Below are positions 9,155 to 17,357 of a stretch of 64,000 nt of DNA, piece by piece; within the stretch, counting starts at the first letter, position 1; the number at the start of each line of letters is the position of its first letter. Made by a program: the position numbers and the translations under genes. The notes below the pieces were generated by a model. That model saw nothing but the letters and a program-made list of their open reading frames with translations. It made no database searches and was not told the origin of the DNA. Source of the stretch: an uncultured Acidobacteriaceae bacterium (GTDB lineage: Bacteria; Acidobacteriota; Terriglobia; Terriglobales; Acidobacteriaceae); NCBI GenBank assembly GCA_937879855.1, contig CALFMO010000063.1, positions 78,995-142,994 on the forward strand. Reading direction: 5' to 3'.

Positions 9155-10195
9155 TTATCTCGCTCGCTTCCCCACTGTGTGCCGGACAGGCCCCTGAACC
9201 ACATTCAGCAGGGGGCGCCCAGTTGCAAGCCGATCAATGTTGTCTGCAATCGCACGAAATCGGCGATCGAACGTCCCCGTCGTCCACCCAGCAATGTGCG
9301 GAGTCATGATGAGATTGGTGAGTTTGTGAAATGGAAGAGCTGAAGGAGTAGATCGTTTACCGCCCAGAGCGTACCGGTACCATACGTCCACGGCCGCACT
9401 GCGAATGCGCCGCTTGCTCAACGCCTCATAGAGGGCTGCTTCTTCCACAACGCCGGCCCGCGCAATATTGATAAGACTCGCACTGGGCTTCATCCAACCG
9501 AACTCCTGGGCGCCAATCAAACCACGAGTGCGGTCGTTCAGAGGACAAGCGAGTACCACATAGTCGGATTCGCGCAGCAGTTCAGGTAATTTCTCGGGTC
9601 CTCCCCAGAAATCAACTGTCTTGGGTCTGCGAGCCGGAGGATGCGCGCTCAGCGCCCGAACGCTCATGCCGAACGCATGAGCGCGAGCCCCTGCCTCTCG
9701 TCCGATGTGGCCGAATCCGATGATTCCCAAAACCTTGCCCTGGATCTCGTCAGCGGGCGGCGCTCCCCAGATCCAACTCCCGTGCCACATCCCCTTTCGC
9801 AGCTGAGCGTCGGTTTCAACCAGGTTCCGGCTTAGCGCCAGGACCATCATCATCACAAATTCTCCGATGGCAGGACCGTGGAAGTAGACATTCGACACGG
9901 TTGTCTGGGAAGAAAGCGCAGAGAGGTTAAAATCATCCACTCCGGCACCCATCGCGTGTAGTAATTTTAGACCTTTCGCGGCCTGCGCCATCCGTGCACT
10001 GAAATACTGTCCGAGGACCACGTCGGTCCCCTGCAGCTTTTGACGCAGGCCCTCGTCTTCGCGGGTTTCTGGAAACAGACGAAATGAACAGTTCGTCACC
10101 AGATTCTCCTGCAGCAACTTTACTCCGCCAGATGGGACTGGACCGACGAGCGCTACGGTGAGATGTGGAAGCGTGCCAGCTTTTTTCACATTCAC
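9155..10195 (-). CDS. D-2-hydroxyacid dehydrogenase family protein
   Basis: A 346-residue second member of the hydroxyacid dehydrogenase family, GTG start. It contains GIIGFGHIGREAGARAHAFG (NAD-binding), LACPLNDRTRGLIG, INIARAGVVEEAALYEAL (Arg) and MTPHIAGWTTGTFDRR (His). The segment after the catalytic Arg, VDVWYRYALGGK, lacks the usual xDVFxxEP Glu spacing, so its activity may differ from the neighbouring paralogue. It lies 7 bp after the Tat hydrolase gene and 4 bp before the next dehydrogenase, inside the same operon. The two neighbours are not close duplicates. Confidence 0.85.
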   Translation of the reverse strand: MNVKKAGTLPHLTVALVGPVPSGGVKLLQENLVTNCSFRLFPETREDEGLRQKLQGTDVVLGQYFSARMAQAAKGLKLLHAMGAGVDDFNLSALSSQTTVSNVYFHGPAIGEFVMMMVLALSRNLVETDAQLRKGMWHGSWIWGAPPADEIQGKVLGIIGFGHIGREAGARAHAFGMSVRALSAHPPARRPKTVDFWGGPEKLPELLRESDYVVLACPLNDRTRGLIGAQEFGWMKPSASLINIARAGVVEEAALYEALSKRRIRSAAVDVWYRYALGGKRSTPSALPFHKLTNLIMTPHIAGWTTGTFDRRFRAIADNIDRLATGRPLLNVVQGPVRHTVGKRAR

Positions 10196-10202
10196 GCTCG
10201 CT

Positions 10203-12371
10203 CTAACCGGCTTGCACTTGCATAAAGTTTTGCGAGACCTTGGTGGGCTCGGAAAGCGCCACCAGCGTATCGATGTCGAAGTCCTTATAAAGATCCAGGC
10301 AGAAAAGGTCGGGAGCTTCCTGATAGCGGACTGGTTTCTCCAACAGGTATCCCAGACTCTTCATGCCATCTCGCGTATATAGGTCGGAAAAATATGCCGG
10401 CTCCAGCGACGATGCGACCAGCGCCGTAACCTGATTTCGAATACCATAGGTTTCCAGCGAAATATTTTGCGTGCTTTCTTTCCGCACCCAATCGGCAACC
10501 CCAATGAGCTGCGCAGCCTGCATGCCAAGGGGGCGATCTCCCGCGGCGGACAAAAGCAGCCCGTAGAGTGCGGAGGGCGGTCTCGTAGCCAGCCAAGCTT
10601 TTACACTTGGTATTTGAGCGGGGGTGGACAACAGCTGGCTATAGAGTTCGGGAACGTGCACCGGCCCATCCTTGGGGTAGTCAGGTGACGCGTCGCCAGT
10701 GAACAACAGATTGATCGCCAGAACTTGTTCGCCACGATTGATGTGCCAGGGAACTGCGTTCTCGGGCGAGGTGGAAAGAGTCTGCAGACGCACCGGATCG
10801 GCAATAATGTCCATCCGCACTGATCGCAGCCCGCTGTCATCCAGCAAGATTGCGAGTGGCGCATCGTCCGCGGCGGTTGTCGACTTCAACCATATGGCCG
10901 TCGCGCTCAGATCGTTGTTGAATTCAAGTCGATAGCCAATGCTTCGCAGGCCTTTGTTTCTCGTGCTAAATAGGGGCCAGGCATGCCGGAGCGCCACGGG
11001 TTTGTAGCGGACCACTTCTTTCAAGCGCGCTCGCGAGGCGTTGGCCCATTTTGTTCTTGACGCAGCATCTGTGGGGACGGGCGGACGCTCAAATCTCGCA
11101 GCGATCTTTCGGGCCAGACCAGTAATGGTCAGATTGTCTTTGGGAATTCCGACCTGAAGTTCCTGGTAGCTTTTTACTTCTCCATCCACCGGCACTTCGT
11201 GCTCGACCACCGGCATATTGAAATGCTTGGTGAAAAACGCATAGGACTGTTGCCGGTTGTCGAGTTCATAGTTGTGCGTTCCCGGATCTATATTCTCGTG
11301 GAAAGCGATGTTGTCATCTTTCCCGTACAACTTGAAAAACGGCCTCGTTTCGTCATACAAGTGAGGTTTTTGCAGTGGCGCTCGCAAACCGTATTGATCT
11401 TCGGCTCCGTACATGAGAAGGATGGAGCGGGGAGCCATCATTGCGGTGAGCGTCGAATAGTCGCCATCGATGAACTGATCGTGCGGATGATATTCCAGGT
11501 CGCCGACATCCGAGTGTCGTTCGATGGCTGAAGTAAACGAGAAATAGCCGCAGGCCCCGACGGCTACCGCGATGCGCTCATCCAGGGAACCAATGATGAT
11601 GGTCTGCCACGCGCCACCGGAGAGGCCGGTGGCTCCGATCCGGTGCGGGTCGACATTAGGATGCTGGCACAGATAGTCCAGTCCCTTGCGTATCGCCAGA
11701 TAGAACAGACCGGTGGCGCCCAAGCCTACGAGATTCAGGTGCGCTCCACACCAATGGTTGTTCTCGGGAACCGCCAATTCGCCCATTCCCAGCCATTCCA
11801 GACTGAGAGCGTACATGCCCTGAAGCGCATTGTTTATGCAACGCTTTTGCTTATAGTCGGCCGCCTTTCCATTCGCCGCATGACCGTTCAAATTAATTGT
11901 TGCGGGAACCCTACCGTTCGGTTTTTCGGGTTCATAGAGCACTGCGGTTGTCGAAAAACCGGGGACGATCTCATAGCGAAGCTTTCGCAGCCGGTATCCC
12001 TTGCCGGTGGGGACGAGCCCAAGATCTTCGAACTTGGGCGGCGCATCCACCCACTCTTTTGGCCATCCGTGGAAGATGACATTTTTCAGCAAATGCTGGC
12101 GCAGCTGTTTTTGCTGGGCGGTCCATTCTGCGGCGGTCTTGGGGGCCGGTAGCGGCGCGACACGCTTCATCAGGTACTGCTGAATCTGAAAATCCACCAC
12201 GTCTTCTGTCTGTAGCCGTAACTTCAGCACCTCGCCCACTTCCTCGACGCGAGTCTGCGCGAGTGCGGCCGGCGGCGTCACGAGACTCGCAGAGGTGCCC
12301 ACCAGCGTCGCGCCTGCCAGCATCGATGTCGACTGCAGGAAACCGCGACGCGTGGAACGGGAGTTCGACAT
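10203..12371 (-). CDS. Tat-exported alpha/beta hydrolase (acetyl xylan esterase-like)
   Basis: A 722-residue secreted hydrolase. The N-terminus MSNSRSTRRGFLQSTSMLAG has a twin-arginine motif (RRGFLQ), a hydrophobic stretch and an Ala-Leu-Ala-Gln cleavage site near residue 39. The catalytic domain (residues ~140-400) has the nucleophile elbow GATGLSGGAWQT, LLMYGAEDQYG (acid region) and PGTHNYELDNRQ (His). A second, less recognisable domain of ~300 residues follows. Enzymes of this type deacylate plant or microbial polysaccharides outside the cytoplasm. ATG 12371 follows AAGGAGG. A paralogue of the same size and domain order is encoded at 17358-19448 on the other arm of the divergent island. 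Confidence 0.87.
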   Translation of the reverse strand: MSNSRSTRRGFLQSTSMLAGATLVGTSASLVTPPAALAQTRVEEVGEVLKLRLQTEDVVDFQIQQYLMKRVAPLPAPKTAAEWTAQQKQLRQHLLKNVIFHGWPKEWVDAPPKFEDLGLVPTGKGYRLRKLRYEIVPGFSTTAVLYEPEKPNGRVPATINLNGHAANGKAADYKQKRCINNALQGMYALSLEWLGMGELAVPENNHWCGAHLNLVGLGATGLFYLAIRKGLDYLCQHPNVDPHRIGATGLSGGAWQTIIIGSLDERIAVAVGACGYFSFTSAIERHSDVGDLEYHPHDQFIDGDYSTLTAMMAPRSILLMYGAEDQYGLRAPLQKPHLYDETRPFFKLYGKDDNIAFHENIDPGTHNYELDNRQQSYAFFTKHFNMPVVEHEVPVDGEVKSYQELQVGIPKDNLTITGLARKIAARFERPPVPTDAASRTKWANASRARLKEVVRYKPVALRHAWPLFSTRNKGLRSIGYRLEFNNDLSATAIWLKSTTAADDAPLAILLDDSGLRSVRMDIIADPVRLQTLSTSPENAVPWHINRGEQVLAINLLFTGDASPDYPKDGPVHVPELYSQLLSTPAQIPSVKAWLATRPPSALYGLLLSAAGDRPLGMQAAQLIGVADWVRKESTQNISLETYGIRNQVTALVASSLEPAYFSDLYTRDGMKSLGYLLEKPVRYQEAPDLFCLDLYKDFDIDTLVALSEPTKVSQNFMQVQAG

Positions 12372-12402
12372 GAGTTCCTCCTTACAACGCTTTCTCCGCT
12401 AC

Positions 12403-14127
12403 TCAGGGCTGCAGCACAGTCTGTAACTCGGCTGCCGGATTTGCCTCCGCTCGCACGCCGTACACCTCCAGCGCTCGCGTCTTGCTGATCTTCTCTTCGC
12501 GTAAATCGCGCATCACGAGCTCAGGATCGCGCTCCGCGCAAGGGCCGTACCCACCTCCACCTGGGCTTTCGATTCGTACGATATCGCCCGCTCTCACCTG
12601 CATCGTGCCCTTTGAGGGGATTTCAATGCTGCTGCCGTTGGAAGTGAGAAGATAACGGGCGCATCGTCCTTCACGGCCGCCAAACAAACCACGCGCCGGA
12701 AACTTCACCCGATCTGCGAGAGTGGTGAAAACGGCTTCGTGATCGACAAAGATATATTCGCGGCACAATCCCAGGCCTCCGCGCAAACGACCGGGTCCTT
12801 CCGAATCCTGGATAAGGCCGTAGCGTGGAATGCGAACCGGATAGTTCAACTCTGTCTCTTCCACGGGCGCGTTTTGCGTGTTCTGGAAGTGAGTCTGCAC
12901 TGCGTCCGGTCCATCGGATCCAATACGGCCGCCATAGCCGCCGGCTATGGTCTCGTAGAAGCAGTAATATTCTCCCGACCTCGGATCGCGGCCACCAAAT
13001 CCGACTTGGCAAACCGTTCCTTTGGTTCCTGCCGGAACTCGATTCGGGAGAGCTCCAGAAAGCGCAGCGAATAAAAGTTCGCATAGCCGCATGGCCACTT
13101 CCCAGCCGCCCACGATGGCCGTCGGATGGCTGGCATTCACTGCGCAGCCCTCCGGCGCAATAATGTTGATCGGACGGTAGAAGCCTTCATTCAGCGGAAT
13201 GTCAGGATCGACGAGGCATTTCAGGACGTAGACACAGGCGGTGAATGTCTGGGTCAGGTTGCAATTCATGGGAGCGGCGCGTTGCGCGTCGGTGCCCGAA
13301 AAATCGAACGTTACATTTTCGCCGTCCAGAGTGACGCGAGCGCGGAGATGAACTGGTTTGGAGGTGATGCCGTCATCATCCAGCTGATCTTCGGCTTCGA
13401 AAGTTCCACGGGGCAACTGAACCAGCTCCGCGCGAAGCAAGCGCTCGCTGTACTCGATCATCCTGTCGATATAAAAGGTTAAAGGTGCGACGCCAAAGCG
13501 CTGTGCCACGTGCGTAAGCCGGCGCACTCCTAACTCACTAGCCAACACCTGCGCGCGCAAATCGCCGGCCACTTCTTTCTTGGCGCGAACGTTGGCCAAA
13601 ACCATCTTCAGGATGTCATCCAAGATTTGCCCTTTGGAAACCAGTTTGATCACAGGCAGGATCAAACCTTCCTGATAAATCTCCTGGAATGCTCCAATGC
13701 TGGCCGGCGCACCACCGCCTACGTCCACGTGGTGGCAGATATTGGCAACATAACCGAGCAGCCTGCCTTCGAAGTAGAAGGGCGCAATCAGAAAGATGTC
13801 GTTGAGGTGGCTGGCCTGGCGATGGGGATCGTTCACCAATAGGGCATCGCCCGGCTCTATGTTTTTCGGCCCATATTCTGCGACTGCGCGGGGCACGATG
13901 CGGCCGAGAGTTACAAGATGCGCGGGCTGACAAAAAGCCTGCGCTACCATTCTGCCTTGGGCATCGACAAACCCGGAAGAGTAATCGAGACGAGTCTTGA
14001 CGTTCGTCGAATATGCAGTCCGCTGAAGGCAGGCCGACATCTCTTCCGTTGCTTCAAGCAGAGCATTACGGATCACTTCAAACAGAATCGGATCAATTCG
14101 GTCTGCGTTGCGATTGGATTGGTGCAT
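12403..14127 (-). CDS. Hydantoinase B/oxoprolinase family protein (second copy, no adjacent HyuA)
   Basis: A close paralogue of the protein at 930-2705, sharing long identical blocks such as CHHVDVGGGAPASIGAF, NCNLTQTFTACVYVLKCL, GYGGR, NTQNAPVEETELNYPVRIP and RGGLGLCREY. It is therefore a recent duplicate of the catalytic B subunit of an ATP-dependent cyclic amidase. No second HyuA gene accompanies it. It sits between the MFS transporter (26 bp) and the Tat hydrolase (31 bp) in the minus-strand operon and probably borrows HyuA from the first locus (inference). ATG 14127 lines up with the paralogue; an in-frame GTG at 14151 is the alternative. Confidence 0.9.
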   Translation of the reverse strand: MHQSNRNADRIDPILFEVIRNALLEATEEMSACLQRTAYSTNVKTRLDYSSGFVDAQGRMVAQAFCQPAHLVTLGRIVPRAVAEYGPKNIEPGDALLVNDPHRQASHLNDIFLIAPFYFEGRLLGYVANICHHVDVGGGAPASIGAFQEIYQEGLILPVIKLVSKGQILDDILKMVLANVRAKKEVAGDLRAQVLASELGVRRLTHVAQRFGVAPLTFYIDRMIEYSERLLRAELVQLPRGTFEAEDQLDDDGITSKPVHLRARVTLDGENVTFDFSGTDAQRAAPMNCNLTQTFTACVYVLKCLVDPDIPLNEGFYRPINIIAPEGCAVNASHPTAIVGGWEVAMRLCELLFAALSGALPNRVPAGTKGTVCQVGFGGRDPRSGEYYCFYETIAGGYGGRIGSDGPDAVQTHFQNTQNAPVEETELNYPVRIPRYGLIQDSEGPGRLRGGLGLCREYIFVDHEAVFTTLADRVKFPARGLFGGREGRCARYLLTSNGSSIEIPSKGTMQVRAGDIVRIESPGGGGYGPCAERDPELVMRDLREEKISKTRALEVYGVRAEANPAAELQTVLQP

Positions 14128-14177
14128 TCTCCAGCGTCTCCCTGTCTCCACTTCCGGGTCAGAAGCAAAAAGGTAAT

Positions 14178-15500
14178 CTAGATTTCTTGCCCTATGGCTT
14201 CACCGTTCGTGCCGACTTCTTTCATGCCAACTTCGGGCACGACCGGTGAAATGCCCAACCACAAAGCCGATCCCACAATTGCCAGCGCGGCGGCTACATA
14301 CAGGGCATTCTTCCATCCCATGTAGGCAGCCAGGATGGGTGTCAGCGCCGGCGAAATCATCCCGCCGATATTGCTGCCGCAATTCATCACTCCCCCGGCC
14401 GTACCGCTGCGAGAGACCGCGACCTCCATCATGGTGGCCCAGAAAGGGCCCTCAACCGAAAGAACCGAGGCCATTGCCAGCGCCAGATAGATCACTGCAG
14501 CCACGGCGCTGTCGGTTCCCGCACCCAAAACGAGAAAAACAGCAGAAAGAAAGAGTCCGAGCATCGGAATTGTCCGCCGCCCCCACCGCGCTCCCATGGG
14601 ACCCATTACTAACCGGTCAGAAATGAATCCTCCCAGGGGAATAGAAATGGACGACAACAGGCCAGGAAGACTGCTGAAGCTGCCAGCCCGCAGCAGATCG
14701 AAATGCCGTACATCCACTAAGTAGAGGTAAAACCAAAAAATGAAGATGTAGCCAACATATCCCTCCAGCGTGTAACTCAAGGTCAGAAGCACAAAACTGC
14801 GTGACCAGAGGGTGCCGCTATTTCCGTTAGCGACGCGTTGGGTAGCCGAACGCTGGGAAGGAAAGCTGGCGCCTCGCAGCGCTGTCCATATGCCGGCGAC
14901 TGCCAGAGCCGGTAAAGCCGAACTCATCATTGCGGTCCGCCAACCCCAGTGAACCATGACCCGGGAAAGCGCCGCGGGAGCGAGAGCCGCGCCGGCTCCC
15001 ACCGCGGCCAGGACGATTCCATTGGCAAATCCCTGATGCACCGGCGGGATCCACCGCGCCACGCCCTGCGCCGCACCAGGGAAGGTGGGCGACTCGGCTA
15101 CGCCCAGAACAAACCGCAGACACAGCAAGATCACGAACGTATTAACAGCAGTTCGCCCCAGGGGTCCCCAGCCCAGCGCCGCCATGCCTGAGGTGACCAC
15201 GACCCATATAAGAGCGGCGGAACCCAGTACCAGCCGGGCCCCCCAGCGGTCAGCCGCAATCCCCGCGGGAATTTGAAACAACGCGTATCCCAGCACGAAT
15301 GCGCTAAACAGGCGGCCCATGTCGATCTGAGAAAATCCCAAATCGCGCATCATGAGCGCGCCAACCACAGAAATGTTCACCCGGCACAGATAACTTCCCA
15401 CTGCCGTTACAAAAAGAAGCATCACAAGCGGCCACGGATTCTTTGCGGTCCTGACATACGGTGTCTGCCTGTCGGATTGCTGAGTCCCGTCGTTCCCCAT
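14178..15500 (-). CDS. MFS transporter, anion:cation symporter (hexuronate/glucarate-type) family
   Basis: A 440-residue major facilitator protein with about twelve hydrophobic segments. VTAVGSYLCRVNISVVGALM, MGRLFSAFVLGYALFQIPAG and DRWGARLVLG (loop 2-3 motif) are characteristic of the ACS family that imports sugar acids such as glucarate, galactonate, hexuronates or tartrate. It is the first gene of the eight-gene minus-strand operon and its leader holds the palindromic operator at 15753-15772. It is probably the uptake system for the acidic product that the operon's dehydrogenases metabolise. The exact substrate is unknown. Confidence 0.88.
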   Translation of the reverse strand: MGNDGTQQSDRQTPYVRTAKNPWPLVMLLFVTAVGSYLCRVNISVVGALMMRDLGFSQIDMGRLFSAFVLGYALFQIPAGIAADRWGARLVLGSAALIWVVVTSGMAALGWGPLGRTAVNTFVILLCLRFVLGVAESPTFPGAAQGVARWIPPVHQGFANGIVLAAVGAGAALAPAALSRVMVHWGWRTAMMSSALPALAVAGIWTALRGASFPSQRSATQRVANGNSGTLWSRSFVLLTLSYTLEGYVGYIFIFWFYLYLVDVRHFDLLRAGSFSSLPGLLSSISIPLGGFISDRLVMGPMGARWGRRTIPMLGLFLSAVFLVLGAGTDSAVAAVIYLALAMASVLSVEGPFWATMMEVAVSRSGTAGGVMNCGSNIGGMISPALTPILAAYMGWKNALYVAAALAIVGSALWLGISPVVPEVGMKEVGTNGEAIGQEI

Positions 15501-15706
15501 AGAGTGGCGCCAATCCGAACGGCTGTTGGAGCTGCTATTGCCCCAGAGACATCCTAACGTGGCATTCCGATTTCTCAGAACTACTTGCGCCTAGCCTAAT
15601 GGAACTGAATATGAATTTCGTAAATTTGCAAGCAGCCTCAATCCCCAAAACCCCGGCGCAATCGCCCAAGCAGATGCAGAGTATCCACAGGCGAGCTGAG
15701 TAAAAC

Positions 15707-15772
15707 ATACTACTTGAACCGCTCACCAGTATGTCAAGTCGCTTATTGAGCTACGTTTCATTTATGAAACGT
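15707..15772 (-). promoter_or_regulatory. Promoter and palindromic operator of the MFS-to-SDR operon
   Basis: On the minus strand a TTGACA -35 (15737-15732) and a TAGTAT -10 candidate (15712-15707, 19-bp spacer) lie 210 bp upstream of the MFS start. Immediately upstream is the perfect palindrome ACGTTTCATTTATGAAACGT (15753-15772, 9-bp arms, 2-bp spacer). The GTTTC-N6-GAAAC core matches two further sites in the island at similar distance from a TTGACA box. A looser half-site pair (GTAAAAC/GTTTCAC, about 15912-15932) lies closer to the divergent aminotransferase gene. The likely binder is the IclR protein encoded at 19543. The rest of the 511-bp gap (15501-16011) holds no gene. Confidence 0.65.
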
Positions 15773-16011
15773 TATGTATCAGACGATGCGCGCGACTAGT
15801 CTATAATGCTGCGAAGCACTGTGCTTCAGGCCCATGACGCGCTCAAACTTCATCGATAAGACTACATCTCATGTTGACAAGCGTTCGTTTAGCTCTTATT
15901 CTCCCGTTGTTTGTAAAACGTTGTGTTTCACTTTTCAGAGCTTTCACAGGCGTAGTGAGCCAATATCATTCAATTCCAACCCCAAGTCTCACTTGAAGAG
16001 CAACCATTTGC

Positions 16012-17328
16012 ATGACCGACAATTCGAAGCAGTTCTCCTTATCGAAAGAGTTATTTAAGGAATCGCAAAAATATCTGGCCGGGGGAGTAAGCAGCGGCAT
16101 GCGTTCTGCCGCTAAACCGTTACCCCTGTTCTTTTCTTCCGCCGCTGGTTGTCATATAACCGATGTCGACGGGAACCAGTACATCGATTACACGCTGGCT
16201 TGGGGTCCACTGATCCTCGGACACTCACATCCCGCAATTGTGGACGCGGTGACCGCTCAGCTGAAGCTCAGCCAGTTGCTGGGTGCGCAGCATGAGTTGG
16301 AAATTCAGGTAGCGAAAAAGATCTGCGAGTTAGTGCCGTCAGCTGAGCGGGTCATTTTTAGCAACAGCGGTACAGAAGCGGTGCAGGTGGCTCTGCGGTT
16401 GGCCCGTACGTTTACAGGACGGCGTAAGATCATCCGCTTCGAGGGGCATTACCACGGCTGGATGGAGAATATTCTATCCGGGTATCGACCCACTCCCAAC
16501 TCGGCAGTCGGAGAGGAGGCGGACGGCATTCCCATAGCTGCGGAGACTCTGGTGCTGCCATGGAACGATCTGGCTGCCGTGGAGGAGGTGCTGAGCACGC
16601 AGGGGAAAGAAGTTGCGGCTCTGATTACCGAGCCCATCTTATGCAATACACACTGTTTGATGCCGAAAGCAGGCTATCTGCAGGGTTTGCGCGAGTTGAC
16701 CCAGCGTTATGGCGTGGTGCTGATATTCGATGAAGTGATCACCGGGTTTCGGGTAGCTTTGGGCGGGGCGCAGGCGCTGTTCGGGGTGACGCCGGATCTG
16801 ACTACCATGGGCAAAGCGGTGGCGGGCGGATTTCCTCTGAGCGTAGTGGGAGGGCGGCAGGAGATTATGGCTCTGGTAGCGGAACAAAAGGTTCCACACG
16901 CCGGGACATTCAACGGTAACCCCGTGACCTTAGCAGCGTCTTGGGCGACCCTTCAGACGCTGGAGAAAGGCCAGGGGAGGGTGCTCGAGCAAATACGCAA
17001 GAACGGAGAACGCCTGATGCGAAGTATCCGTCAGTTTGCGCAGGCGGCAGGAATTTCGGTTCTGATCAACGGCATTGGTTCCTGCTTTTATGTGGCATTC
17101 ACTGCGCGGCGCGAGATGTGGAATTTCCGCGATACGCTAGACAGCGACCTGGAGGCACGCGATGAGTTTCTCCTGAGCCTGTTGCAAGCGGGCATCTATC
17201 TGATGCCAGATGGGCGCTGGTATGTTTCAGCAGCTCACACCGAAAAGGACATTGCTCAGACTCTCGATATTATTCAGGAAGTATTCGCCCGAGATAAAGC
17301 CAAGGTCATGCCTGCCCATTCATCATAA
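16012..17328 (+). CDS. Class III aminotransferase, glutamate-1-semialdehyde 2,1-aminomutase-like
   Basis: A 438-residue PLP enzyme of the class III (ornithine/GSAM) aminotransferase fold. It shows YIDYTLAWGPLILGHSHP, IFSNSGTEAVQVALRLAR, EGHYHGW, IFDEVITGFRV with the PLP-contacting Asp, and the Schiff-base Lys in TTMGKAVAGGFPLSVVGG. It looks like the GSAM-related catabolic aminotransferases rather than HemL, which would not be expected among catabolic genes. A role in amino-group transfer from a hydrolysed amide or amino sugar is an inference from context. It faces the MFS operon across a shared regulatory region and is followed 29 bp later by the Tat hydrolase gene. No strong ribosome site precedes ATG 16012. 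Confidence 0.85.
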   Translation: MTDNSKQFSLSKELFKESQKYLAGGVSSGMRSAAKPLPLFFSSAAGCHITDVDGNQYIDYTLAWGPLILGHSHPAIVDAVTAQLKLSQLLGAQHELEIQVAKKICELVPSAERVIFSNSGTEAVQVALRLARTFTGRRKIIRFEGHYHGWMENILSGYRPTPNSAVGEEADGIPIAAETLVLPWNDLAAVEEVLSTQGKEVAALITEPILCNTHCLMPKAGYLQGLRELTQRYGVVLIFDEVITGFRVALGGAQALFGVTPDLTTMGKAVAGGFPLSVVGGRQEIMALVAEQKVPHAGTFNGNPVTLAASWATLQTLEKGQGRVLEQIRKNGERLMRSIRQFAQAAGISVLINGIGSCFYVAFTARREMWNFRDTLDSDLEARDEFLLSLLQAGIYLMPDGRWYVSAAHTEKDIAQTLDIIQEVFARDKAKVMPAHSS

Positions 17329-17357
17329 TAATGTGTGCGCTTATGACCGGGGGCTTC

